Shown here: positions 51,303-60,727 of the stretch, in pieces
How positions within the stretch are numbered: position 1 is the stretch's first letter
Layout of the letters: every line of letters starts with the position of its first letter
Origin: Thelonectria olida
Lineage: Eukaryota; Ascomycota; Sordariomycetes; Hypocreales; Nectriaceae
Assembly: GCA_020736575.1 (NCBI GenBank)
Contig: JAGPYM010000068.1
Location: forward strand, 51,944-115,943
Length of the DNA stretch: 64,000 bases
Direction: 5' to 3'
The notes under the pieces: model-generated
What the model was told of the DNA's origin: nothing
Seen by the model: only the letters and a program-made list of their open reading frames with translations
Database searches by the model: none
Position numbers and translations under genes: made by a program

Positions 51303-51984
51303 CGTGGGTAGGGGCGCGGGATATCAAGTGTGTAGCGACCGGTTGCTACGGTTGGGCGAATCCGGCGAGGAAGAATCCAAGGACGGGCACCGCATCGGCG
51401 GCGAAATTAGGGGCCAGTCGCTTTGTTGCCTTGTTCCGGGCACTCGGTCACGTGAAATCATTTTTAGGTGGTTGGTGACCAAAAAAGGCGAGTGTTACAG
51501 TGGGACAGATTCGCTCAGGCGCAAGTCCCCGGGGATCGCTCAATCTAAGCGGGGTCAGCTGTAACAACGTGCCACACGGGAACGCTGTGAGTTTCGAAAT
51601 GGTTCAATAATTTTGTATGACGTCAGACCACATCTGGTTTTGTATCCTTGGTCCAATAATATAGGCCGGAAGCCGGAAGCTGGGCTGCAGTATGGTCCCC
51701 GCATTGTGGTGTTGGACGCGACCGCGCGCAAGGCGAGGCCGTGTTTGCGACACCAAACGCGCCCTGTGCCGATCGCGATCCCACGAGCTCACTCCACCCT
51801 GTGTGCGTCACATCAACACGATCCTCGAGGCAGTCAGCTAACAGCAGCGGAGACGTCCACTCGAATGCTGACACGGGATATACACGCATGGTACTGGTCG
51901 CGCTTCTATACCGTGGACCTGACTGTGGCTGGAGAGTTCTAGCTCTACCATCGACCAGGGACGAAATAAGATCAGGAGATGACC
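51303..51984. other. Intergenic, promoter of Spok-like gene and left flanking repeat
   Basis: No gene recognised. It includes the left copy of the 58-bp direct repeat (51594-51652) that recurs at 56679-56736 on the other side of the HET-S/NWD2 pair. Confidence 0.5.
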
Positions 51985-52851
51985 TTAATCGAAGATGCCC
52001 CGCCCGCCGTACTGATTCCCTATGTGTACCGCGGACGTACCTTTGGCCTCGACGGAATCCGCTAGGTTCGCGGTCCGATCCGTGATACCCGTGCCACGAG
52101 CCAAGGCAGTCTCGCTCCACTCGTTCCCGACCCGCACCCTCGCCATCTCTTCACTCTTGATGTCCTTTGCATAGTTTCTCCCCGCGATTCCCTCAATCTT
52201 CTCCGTAACGGCCTCGGACAAGACACTATCGGTACCGGCAGCGGCGTCCTGCAGAGCCATTAAGCTCGGCTCGTCGTCCACCCCCTCGATTTCTAGCTCC
52301 ACGAGCTTGCGACGCGTGGTCTCTATGGGAAATAGCTTCTCTAGATCATCTAGAAATCCCGTAATCTGCTCTACCAGCCTGTCGAAGTTCTTGCCGTCGT
52401 ACAGCGCCCACGCCGCCTTCTTCAGCAGGCCCGTTCGCTTCTGTCTCTGGCGAGCGACAACCCCCAGTCGGCCGTGCAATCCCCGAACCACCGGCTGCAT
52501 GTCCTTGTCTTCGAAGCGCATCAAATCATCTTGTCTCGCATTGATCTCGTACCGCTTCGATGATTTCTGTACGGTCTGGAAGAGCAGTTCGATCTCTTCC
52601 AGTATCCCTTGGACCTGTCGAGAATCTCTATCATCAGGCGCGTCGGTGGCGAAGCGTGGGTCGTCGTTGATCGCGACTGCCTCGCCCCATCTACCCAATC
52701 GGATCTTGGCGATGTCGAGTTTCAGTTGGCAGCGTTCGAAGTCTCGGCCGAAATGGCGGCTCAGTTGGATGTAACCGAAGCAGTCGACGCAGTTGTTGAA
52801 CAAGGCCGCCACGCTCAAAGCGCCGGCCACAGTGCCAAAAACCTCGGCCAT
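51985..52851 (-). CDS. het-S: HET-S homologue: HeLo domain plus amyloid prion-forming domain
   Basis: An intact 288-residue, intronless frame, the same length class as Podospora HET-s/HET-S. Residues 1 to about 225 are a HeLo domain (start MAEVFGTVAGALSVAALFNN; RCQLKLDIAKIRLGRWGEAV), a membrane-targeting cell-death domain. Residues about 226-288 are the prion-forming domain with two pseudo-repeats: RVRVGNEW (238-245) and AVHIGNQYGG (274-283), 36 residues apart as in HET-s. Residue 33, which separates the pore-forming HET-S (His) and inert prion HET-s (Pro) alleles in Podospora, is His here, so this is HET-S type. It is divergent from the NWD2-type gene across 234 bp, as in the Podospora pair. 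In the family, amyloid templating by NWD2 triggers membrane insertion and cell death. Confidence 0.9.
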   Translation of the reverse strand: MAEVFGTVAGALSVAALFNNCVDCFGYIQLSRHFGRDFERCQLKLDIAKIRLGRWGEAVAINDDPRFATDAPDDRDSRQVQGILEEIELLFQTVQKSSKRYEINARQDDLMRFEDKDMQPVVRGLHGRLGVVARQRQKRTGLLKKAAWALYDGKNFDRLVEQITGFLDDLEKLFPIETTRRKLVELEIEGVDDEPSLMALQDAAAGTDSVLSEAVTEKIEGIAGRNYAKDIKSEEMARVRVGNEWSETALARGTGITDRTANLADSVEAKGTSAVHIGNQYGGRGIFD

Positions 52852-53085
52852 GCTGGTCGTGTGAGGTGAATTGATAAGGAGTTTTCTGTGGCTGAAGGGA
52901 GCTTTATTGGTGTCAGCTGCGCCGTGTGAGGGGATGGTGCGGCTGACGAAGAAGGCATCTTAGTGGTTCACCTAAGCGCCGTCCGCAGACAACGTCGGGC
53001 CAACATTCACCTCGGGCGCGAATGCCCAGCCTGATCCTGAAGAACCTCAACATGACGACGAACAACCACGATACTGGCAGAAATA
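52852..53085. promoter_or_regulatory. Bidirectional promoter between HET-S and NWD2
   Basis: A 234-bp shared upstream region between divergent start codons. It also contains the start of a short upstream frame (53052-53114) whose end overlaps the NWD2 start codon. No individual motif can be assigned. Confidence 0.6.
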
Positions 53086-53114
53086 ATGAATTCCATTGGG
53101 CATGCGGCCGTTGA
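53052..53114 (+). promoter_or_regulatory. Upstream ORF overlapping the NWD2 start
   Basis: ATG at 53052 opens a 20-codon frame ending TGA at 53112-53114, out of frame with and overlapping the NWD2 ATG at 53086. If the transcript starts upstream of 53052, this uORF would reduce NWD2 translation. The transcript start is not known. Confidence 0.45.
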
Positions 53115-56100
53115 GGGCAACGGCAAACTCCAGGTGGGGAATACCTACATCAACAACTACAACGAACCGAACCGCAATCGATGCCTTGCCGACCTACGAT
53201 TGACCGACCCCCGCGTTGAAAAGACGCGCATCGAGCATATAAAGGGTGGCCTTCTTAAGGACTCGTATAAGTGGGTTCTAGATCATGACGAATTTCGGCG
53301 ATGGCGAGACGGCAGAGACAGCCGGTTGCTCTGGATCAAAGGCGATGCCGGCAAGGGCAAGACAATGTTGCTCTGCGGGGTCATCGACGAACTCTTGCCA
53401 ACCTGCGCACATTCCGTCTCGTTTTTCTTCTGTCAAGGCACCGATTCCAAACTGAATCATGCTACTGCCGTATTGCGAGGCTTGATATACCTTTTGTTGC
53501 TTCAGCAACCATCCTTGATCTCCTATATCCAAGACAGATACGACCATGCAGGTCGTCGAGTCTTCGAGGACACCAACGCGTTCTATACCTTATCCCAGGC
53601 TCTGGCTAGTATGCTCCGCGATCACCGTGCGGAGGGTTGCTGCATGGTTATTGACGCTCTAGACGAATGCGAGACTGGTCTGCCACAGCTCTTAGACTTC
53701 ATTGTCAAGGTCGAATCTACGTCTGCTCGCGTCAAATGGATCGTGTCAAGCCGCAACAGACACGAAATCGAGCAACGGCTGTATCTCGCCGCCTCAAAGA
53801 CGAGGCTAAGTCTTGAGCTGAATGCACACCATATCCGCCAGGCCATCAATACGTACATCGACCATAAAGTCGCGTACCTCGTATCGCTCAAGGACAAGAA
53901 GCCACTGCAGGACCAGGTTCGGGATGAGATGCGAAACAGAGCCGATGGAACCTTCCTCTGGGTGGCTCTCGTCGCACAGGAACTTCAGAACGTTCGGAGC
54001 TGGGATGTTTTAAGAGTTCTCAAACAGATGCCGGCGGGCCTGGTGCCACTCTACGAACGAATGATGCTTCACATTCAGCAACTGCAGCCTGACGATAGCG
54101 ATTTCTGCCGCCTCATTATTTCGGCGGCAACTGTCGCTTACCGGCCGCTCCGCTTGTGTGAGCTGGGCGTGCTATCTGGTTTGCCTCGAGATGTCTCCGA
54201 TGACCTTCGATCTGTGGTAGATATGTGTGCCTCGTTTCTTACAATCCGGGATGACCATGTCTATCTCATCCATCAGTCCGTCAAGGATTTCCTGACGAGT
54301 AAGGAGTCGAATGCAATTTTCCAGCATGGATTTGCAGCCGCACATCATACCATGTTCTTGAAATCGATACAGATCATGTCTGATACGTTACGACACGATA
54401 TGTACGACGTACGCCATCCCGGCACGTCTATGGACCACTTCCGCCTGCCTGATCCAGACCCGTTGGCCCCGGTACGGTACTCGTGCGTCTATTGGGTTGA
54501 CCACCTAAACGATGCCATCTCACACAGGACTTCGACGCCCATCAACGACCTCCATGATAACGGCACAGTCTACAAATTCCTCAGCAAGAAGTACCTCTAC
54601 TGGCTCGAGGCGCTGAGTCTTCTCCGAGGCATGCCCGAAGGAGTGGTTGCGATGACGAAGCTGGAGACATTACTCGTAGGCGGATTGACTATCATCGTAT
54701 GGCACCGATGCACTAATTAGTATCTCTATTAGGAAGAGTCCAATAAGTCCCGCTTATTCGACCTCATTCGAGATGCACGCCGGTTCATCCTATCACACGG
54801 GTGGGCGATAGGGAACGCGCCTCTTCAGGCATATACGTCAGCGCTTATATTTAGTCCTAGGCATAGCATAACGAGGAAACTGTTCGAAGGGGAAGACCCA
54901 AACTGGATTGTGGGTAAACCGGCTATGGCGGAGGATTGGGATGCATGCCAGGCGACGCTCGAGGGCCACGGCGGTTGGGTTCAGTCGGTGGCCTTCTCGC
55001 CCGATGGCCAGCGCCTCGCGTCGGCATCAGACGACCACACCGTCAAGATCTGGGATGCCACGACGGGCCACTGCCAGGCGACGCTCGAGGGCCACGGCGG
55101 TTGGGTTCGCTCGGTGGCCTTCTCGCCCGATGGCCAGCGCCTCGCGTCGGCATCAGACGACCACACCGTCAAGATCTGGGATGCCACGACGGGCCACTGC
55201 CAGGCGACGCTCGAGGGCCACGGCGGTTGGGTTCGCTCGGTAGCCTTCTCGCCCGATGGCCAGCGCCTCGCGTCGGCATCATACGACCGCACCGTCAAGA
55301 TCTGGGATGCCACGACGGGCCACTGCCAGGCGACGCTCGAGGGCCACGGCGGTTCGGTTGAGTCGGTGGCCTTCTCGCCCGATGGCCAGCGCCTCGCATC
55401 GGCATCATACGACCGCACCGTCAAGATCTGGGATGCCACGACGGGCCACTGCCAGGCGACGCTCGAGGGCCACGGCGAATGGGTTCGGTCGGTGGCCTTC
55501 TCGCCCGATGGCCAGCGCCTCGCGTCGGCGTCATACGACGGCACCGTCAAGATCTGGGATGCCACGACGGGCCACTGCCAGGCGACGCTCGAGGGCCACG
55601 GCGAATGGGTTCGGTCGGTGGCCTTCTCGCCCGATGGCCAGCGCCTCGCGTCGGCGTCAGACGACGGCACCGTCAAGATCTGGGATGCCACGACGGGCCA
55701 CTGCCAGGCGACGCTCGAGGGCCACGGCGGTTCGGTTGAGTCGGTGGCCTTCTCGCCCGATGGCCAGCGCCTCGCATCGGCATCATACGACCACACCGTC
55801 AAGATCTGGGATGCCACGACGGGCCACTGCCAGGCGACGCTCGAGGGCCACGGCGGTTGGGTTCAGTCGGTGGCCTTCTCGCCCGATGGCCAGCGCCTCG
55901 CGTCGGCGTCATACGACCACACCGTCAAGATCTGGGATGCCACGACGGGCCACTGCCAGGCGACGCTCGAGGGCCACGGCGGTTGTGTTCGGTCGGTGGC
56001 CTTCTCGCCCGATGGCCAGCGCCTCGCGTCGGCGTCAGACGACGGCACCGTCAAGATCTGGGATGCCACGACGGGCCACTGCCAGGCGACGCTCGAGGGC

Positions 56101-56547
56101 CACGGCGGTTCGGTTGAGTCGGTGGCCTTCTCGCCCGATGGCCAGCGCCTCGCATCGGCATCATACGACCACACCGTGAAGATCTGGGATGCCACGACGG
56201 GCCACTGCCAGGCGACGCTCGAGGGCCATAGGGTCTTCAATAATATCCGTTTCGATCAGACAGGCGCTCGTCTTCTTACGGATGCTGGCACTTTCGACCT
56301 GAGCGTGCCCTCGCCCTCGCCCTCGCCACCCGATGCACTGCCATCCGGTCATCCGCATCACCCGCGTCAAGGCTATGGCATCAGCGCCGATGACGTATGG
56401 ATCACGTATCAAGGTCGGAACCTGCTCTGGCTCCCGTCAGAGTATCGTCCAAATACGTCAGCAATCGCGGCATCGACTGTCGCTCTCGGCTGCATGTCGG
56501 GACGGGTCTTACTATTCCGGTTCACGGGGGACGCTCCTCCTCGTTAG
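53086..56547 (+). CDS. nwd2: NWD2-type NLR: amyloid motif, NACHT and ten WD40 repeats
   Basis: Exon 1 (53086-54675) and exon 2 (54733-56547), split by a 57-nt intron (GTAGGC...CACTAAT...CTATTAG), encode 1134 residues. Residues 5-22 (GHAAVEGNGKLQVGNTYI) form an r0-type amyloid motif matching the GN-containing repeats of the adjacent HET-S. The NACHT ATPase has Walker A GDAGKGKT (86-93) and Walker B MVIDALDE (187-194). The C-terminus carries ten 42-residue WD40 repeats (126-bp units) that are almost identical, plus a degenerate eleventh. Variation is confined to a few sites: G/E-W/S/C-V-Q/R/E in one and D/Y-D-H/R/G-T in the other. In the family, ligand binding by the WD40 array drives oligomerisation and templates HET-S. 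Without the intron the gene would be split wrongly at 54720. Confidence 0.9.
54946..56230. repeat. 126-bp coding minisatellite (WD40 units)
   Basis: Ten consecutive 126-bp units differing at only a few codons, even at silent positions. Such identity implies recent unequal exchange or gene conversion. Most frames reported on both strands across this region are shadows of it. Confidence 0.95.
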
Positions 56548-57406
56548 GGCGCTACACTAACCTGTCAGTCAGTATATTGATCTATCGGTCAATCCTCTGT
56601 TCTATAGGTTTTTATTTGTCTCTTTCTTTTGGAGGGTCGTAGGGGTCGGCGTGTATTTACATTACTATCTTAGTTACGTCGAGATGTTCGACAATCTTGT
56701 ATGACGTCAGACCTCCTTTAGTTTTATATCCTTGGCGAATCCCGGGCGGAATAAATTTCATTCATTCATTTAAGTGCATCTTCACACCTCTACCAGTATT
56801 GACAAATAATGGGGCGCAGTGAGCATGAGGGCGTAGTGGTATAGGGCTGAGTTGCATTCTGGGAGTTGAAGAGTATTATTAGTCCACAAGTCGTTTGTTT
56901 TGAAGCTTTAGCCAAACAAGACTTAGGAAAACATCGGGGCAACGAAGCAGCTACCGACGCGTCATTTATGGATGTTACGACACAGCCACACACAACCGTC
57001 TTCGTGTTGGTCCTTTTGTCTCCTTAATCACGCGCTGACTGGTGTGATGGAGCCATTTCCTTGCTATGGACTCGGGTTGCAAGCATAAATAGGACCCCTA
57101 GAATCCCCTCATCACCGTGCTTCAACCCCATCTGCGAATTCACAATTGGTGTGGAGATGATATGTCTCGAATTCCTGAGTTGGGGGTGACTGAATTGACT
57201 ATCAGAAGTGTTCAGATAGGGTAGCCTTCGGAAGATGGGTGCCTTCCGCTGGCGTGGTTGGCTTGGCTGATGTCGGTGTCGTTGACCTCGAGGCTAGAAA
57301 CGGCAGAGAAAGAACAGGGCACTGGCTTTGTGAAGCTCAAAGCTTCGATGAATCTCGAAAGCAATCGACAAGTGAGATGGCGAGATACGACGAGCAGTAA
57401 TGAGAC
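56548..57406. other. Intergenic between NWD2 and the MYB gene
   Basis: Contains the right copy of the flanking direct repeat (56679-56736). No gene recognised. Confidence 0.5.
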
Positions 57407-58974
57407 TCATAAAACAAACTTCTGAAATTTTCCCGTCAAAAATTGGCCCTTGTTCTTTCCCAACATGATACCCCAGTGTTGCTTCACCCCATTTTCTGAG
57501 CGGTTTAACTTGCGCGCAATCTGAAAGTCTGACAACATACCTACATTCTTCAGTCGCCTGAGGAGGTCCTCCTCCTGCTTCGTCCACCTGCAACGTTGTG
57601 TACTTCTGTGTCGTTTGCCTTTAGGGCTTCCCGTGGTGAACTCGCTGGCGTCACAGGCACTGTCGTCGTCGCCATCGCCATCGCCATCGCTGTCGTCGTC
57701 GCCATCGCTATCGCCATCGCTGTCGTTGTCGCTGTCGCCGTCGCTGTGGCTGTGGCTGGTGCTGTGGCTATCATCGTTGCTATCGTCGCCGACAGGCCCC
57801 TCGGTTCCATCCCTGGTTTCCAGAGTGCACTGAACGCTCCCGTCTGGCAACGTTCTCTGAGCTTGGCCGTGTCCTAGTTTAGCCAGCAGGCTTGAGATCA
57901 TCTTCTGCATCACAAGTAACTCAAGCCGCACTGATTCTGCTTGCTCCGTCGGCATAGAAATAAGCTCTGCCGACTGGCTTGCAAGACCAGACGCTATCGA
58001 GCTGGGGCCCACGCAAGAGCCTGGCCGAAACTGTGGGCTGGAGTCCCCTGGCACCTGGCTCGATTGGTTGGCGCTCCCGTTGACGCGAGGGTCAGCGGGG
58101 ATCGGGCAGATGTCAGTGGATTCGAGTCGTGGGGAGGAATGCGACTTGAAGCCCGATGGTCTCGGCCGCTTCGGTGAACGGTAGACTTCTGAATCGTGCC
58201 CCTCAGATCCACCAGGAACGTCACATTCCGGCAATGACCGCTTTGATGAAAAGGTTTCGGTACCTGGCCCCGGGGCAATCTCGGTCGAGCTGATTCCTAC
58301 GACGCTCTCCCGCTCGGCGATTGCTGCAGATGCTAGGACGCCTAAGGCCTCGGCACTCTGAGCAAGGAGTCCACTGTTCAACTTGGAAACTGAGACCTCT
58401 TGGGCGCGAGCATCATTGGATACCGAGACCGGGAGCTCGCAGCTTTGACGAAGGTCATCTCCATGTAGCGCAGGCTTAGGTGTCGCATTAGATATGTTCA
58501 AGTTGGCCGTCTGGCTGCTTGAATCTGGTCTGTCGTCTTTGATGTTAATGGTGGAGTCTGGGAGTATTTGTTAGCTTCCCCCATAGTTCTAAAGTGCAAA
58601 GAGTTCTCACCTTTACCTCTCCAAACAAAGGCGTCTATCTGGTAACGGGGTGAACATGCTGAAGCTGGTGTACAGGGGCTTGAGACGTCCGTGACAGAGG
58701 AGCAGAAACTCAAGCATTCCTCGACAGAGGGAAAATTGGCGTATGGGTCTCCAACGCCGTCCAGGCCATCTGTTGGACTAGAATCGCTCTCCTCAATATG
58801 ACTGCAATTGCGATCATCAGCTGGGCGCTGAGGCGTGACGGGGCTAAGACGCTCGCCATCAGGAGGGGCGGATATTGAGTGCTCCTCCGTCCGCTCACGA
58901 GGTTTGGCGTGTCGTCTCCGCTCAGCTCGTTGCTTCTGGCGGAAAGGATCATATGGCTTGAATGTCAGGGACAT
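57407..58974 (-). CDS. MYB/SANT-type DNA-binding protein
   Basis: Exon 1 (58617-58974) and exon 2 (57407-58557) with a 59-nt intron (GTAAAG...GCTAACAAATACTCCCAG) encode 502 residues from ATG 58974 (MSLTFKPYDPFRQKQRAERR). The middle is disordered, with basic patches (RSPKRPRPSGF), a leucine-rich helix (LELLVMQKMISSLLAKLG) and a long Asp/Ser/Gly tract encoded by a GTCGTCGCCATC-type repeat at about 57655-57760. Near the C-terminus is a single MYB repeat: RWTKQEEDLLRRLKNVGMLS, then FQIARKLNRSENGVKQHW. MYB proteins with this layout are a typical Starship cargo family. DNA binding is inferred. Confidence 0.8.
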
Positions 58975-60570
58975 CTTGTTGGACAATGGGCAATGGGCAA
59001 TGGGCAATGGGCTTCGTGAACAAATAAAGAAGCTTCTGGGGGCAACTTGTGAAAAAGTTGAATGATGTTGATGGCTTTATTCATGAGTTTGCTGGGTAGA
59101 TCCTTCATTTATATCGTTGAGCTGAGCGTGCTGACTGCGTCACGTAGTCGGCAGCCTGGAATGCGAACGAGCTGATCGGTGTGGCTCAAGGCACACAACG
59201 ACGCCGGGTTGTAACAGGATGTGGACTCCGTCGGACGTGATGAACTGTATGATTGGCGTTCTCGCCTTGCTTGTCGCTGGTCGGTTGTTCAGAGACCATC
59301 CGAAACAAGGGTTCTGCGACGCCCTGCCCCTTCTCGTCGTAATCGTGCATGATACGAGGTCAGTCATGATGATCAGGAGGCCATCTTGAACCAATGTTCA
59401 TTGGCGATGCCGACCGGAAGTGAGTCCATCCGGGCGCTCATGCAGTGTGATAGCCAGAAAACAGGCCGTATCACACTCGCGGCGACTTTCCGAGCAGGTA
59501 GAGGTGGCGCCAACACAAGATTCGAGTTGCCAAGTTGAGTAAATATCGTCAGATCGTCAATATCCTTCCGACACGCTGACGTGTCCAGCGCACCTTCATG
59601 TCCCCGTTAGGGAAATCCCAGCAGGTCTGGATCATCTCGTGGCCGCGGCCTGACCGAGACACGTCACCTCGGGTCTTATCCAAGGCAGATTCGACAGGAT
59701 TTCAGGGGGATTGGAGACCAAAAGTTCCATCGTGAGCCAACAGTCTGCGGAAAGGGCCGGGACACTTCTTCCATAATAGGAAAATTGTGCATAACCAACA
59801 CGTATACTTCTGTCCTAGCGAGGCAGATCGGGAGGCTCCCGGCGGCGCCATCGAGGTGAGCTGAGATGGTTGCGCCCTCAACACGCTTGTCGACATGGCC
59901 ACTTGACCAATGCAAATCCTCGACCGCTCCACGCTTCCCATCGAGTCTGTCGCAGCCCCTTAGACCTCCCTGGCTCGGCCTTTCTTCAGGCCGTCCAGAC
60001 GCACCTCCTGTCGTCAGTCCCACTGCATGGCTCAACACAGTGATGCTGTTGGATGAGACAAGTGCGCCAAGCAACGGTCAGCCAACATCATTCATCCACA
60101 TCTTGTTGACAGGGCCCTTTCAAATTACTTGAATAGGTAATTTGAGCGATCTCCGGCGGGAGCAAAGGAGGCGAGGCCGGTGAAAGGGGGGTTTGGGGTG
60201 GCCCATGTGAGGCAGCCAATGCGTAATGCCGCCAGAACATCATGTGGGAAAATCCCATTGCAAGCTGTATGGCATTGGAGGAGGCAAAGAAGCCAGAGAA
60301 AGGCAAGAGAACATTTCCATGATTGTTGGAAGGCAGAGGCAAAGAACGAGAACTAAGAGAAGTGAGGAGAGATGTCGTTGCGGAGATGGCACGTGACACG
60401 TGAGAAAAAGGGAGATGGTTGGGGAGTCGAAGGACTTGAGAGGTACATTGCGCGAAATGGTGGGCGCTTAGCCGCTTTATAGAGGATCGCAAAAGCAGCG
60501 CCAGGTGGCGGGGCGCGAAATTTCCAAGTTTGGCAGGCGCCGAGAACAGGGGGAAGGATGACAATTTCCT
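58975..60570. other. Gene-poor stretch, no gene recognised
   Basis: Starts with four tandem copies of GGGCAAT (about 58985-59012). Several overlapping short frames exist on both strands, but none has an ATG start with a consistent protein-like composition, and no domain is seen. It may be transitional DNA at the edge of the gene-bearing region. Confidence 0.45.
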
Positions 60571-60727
60571 GATAGGGGCAAGCCGTTGGATAATATACTA
60601 ATAAAATATAAAATATATAAAAAACTATTTATTAAAAAACTAAAAATAAAGCTATTAAATTATAATTATTAAAATTATAAAGTTTAATTAAAAATAAAAG
60701 AAATATTACATTTTATTATTATTTATT

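Larger units (their letters stand above)
51594..56736. repeat. Pair of about 58-bp direct repeats flanking the HET-S/NWD2 pair
   Basis: 51594-51652 and 56679-56736 share TTGTATGACGTCAGACC exactly, then (A/T)C(A/C)T(C/T)T(G/A)GTTTT(G/A)TATCCTTGG. The preceding bases are also similar (ATGGTTCAATAAT versus ATG-TTCGACAAT). Both copies are in the same orientation and enclose exactly the two-gene cluster. Confidence 0.75.

Noticed and set aside
54676..54732. Premature stop splitting the NLR into NACHT and WD40 genes
   Set aside because: A canonical 57-nt intron with branch site removes the stop and keeps phase, so the gene is intact.
54981..56240. Several long frames on both strands across the WD40 region
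   Set aside because: Repeat shadows of the NWD2 gene; the WD40 frame is the one joined by a good intron to the NACHT exon.
59676..60132. Overlapping frames on both strands at 59.7-60.1 kb
   Set aside because: Mutually overlapping, without splice-consistent extension or motifs.
60088..60564. 158-codon minus-strand frame next to the AT-rich block
   Set aside because: No ATG at its start, low-complexity Ser/Pro/Leu composition and no domain; not supported as a gene.
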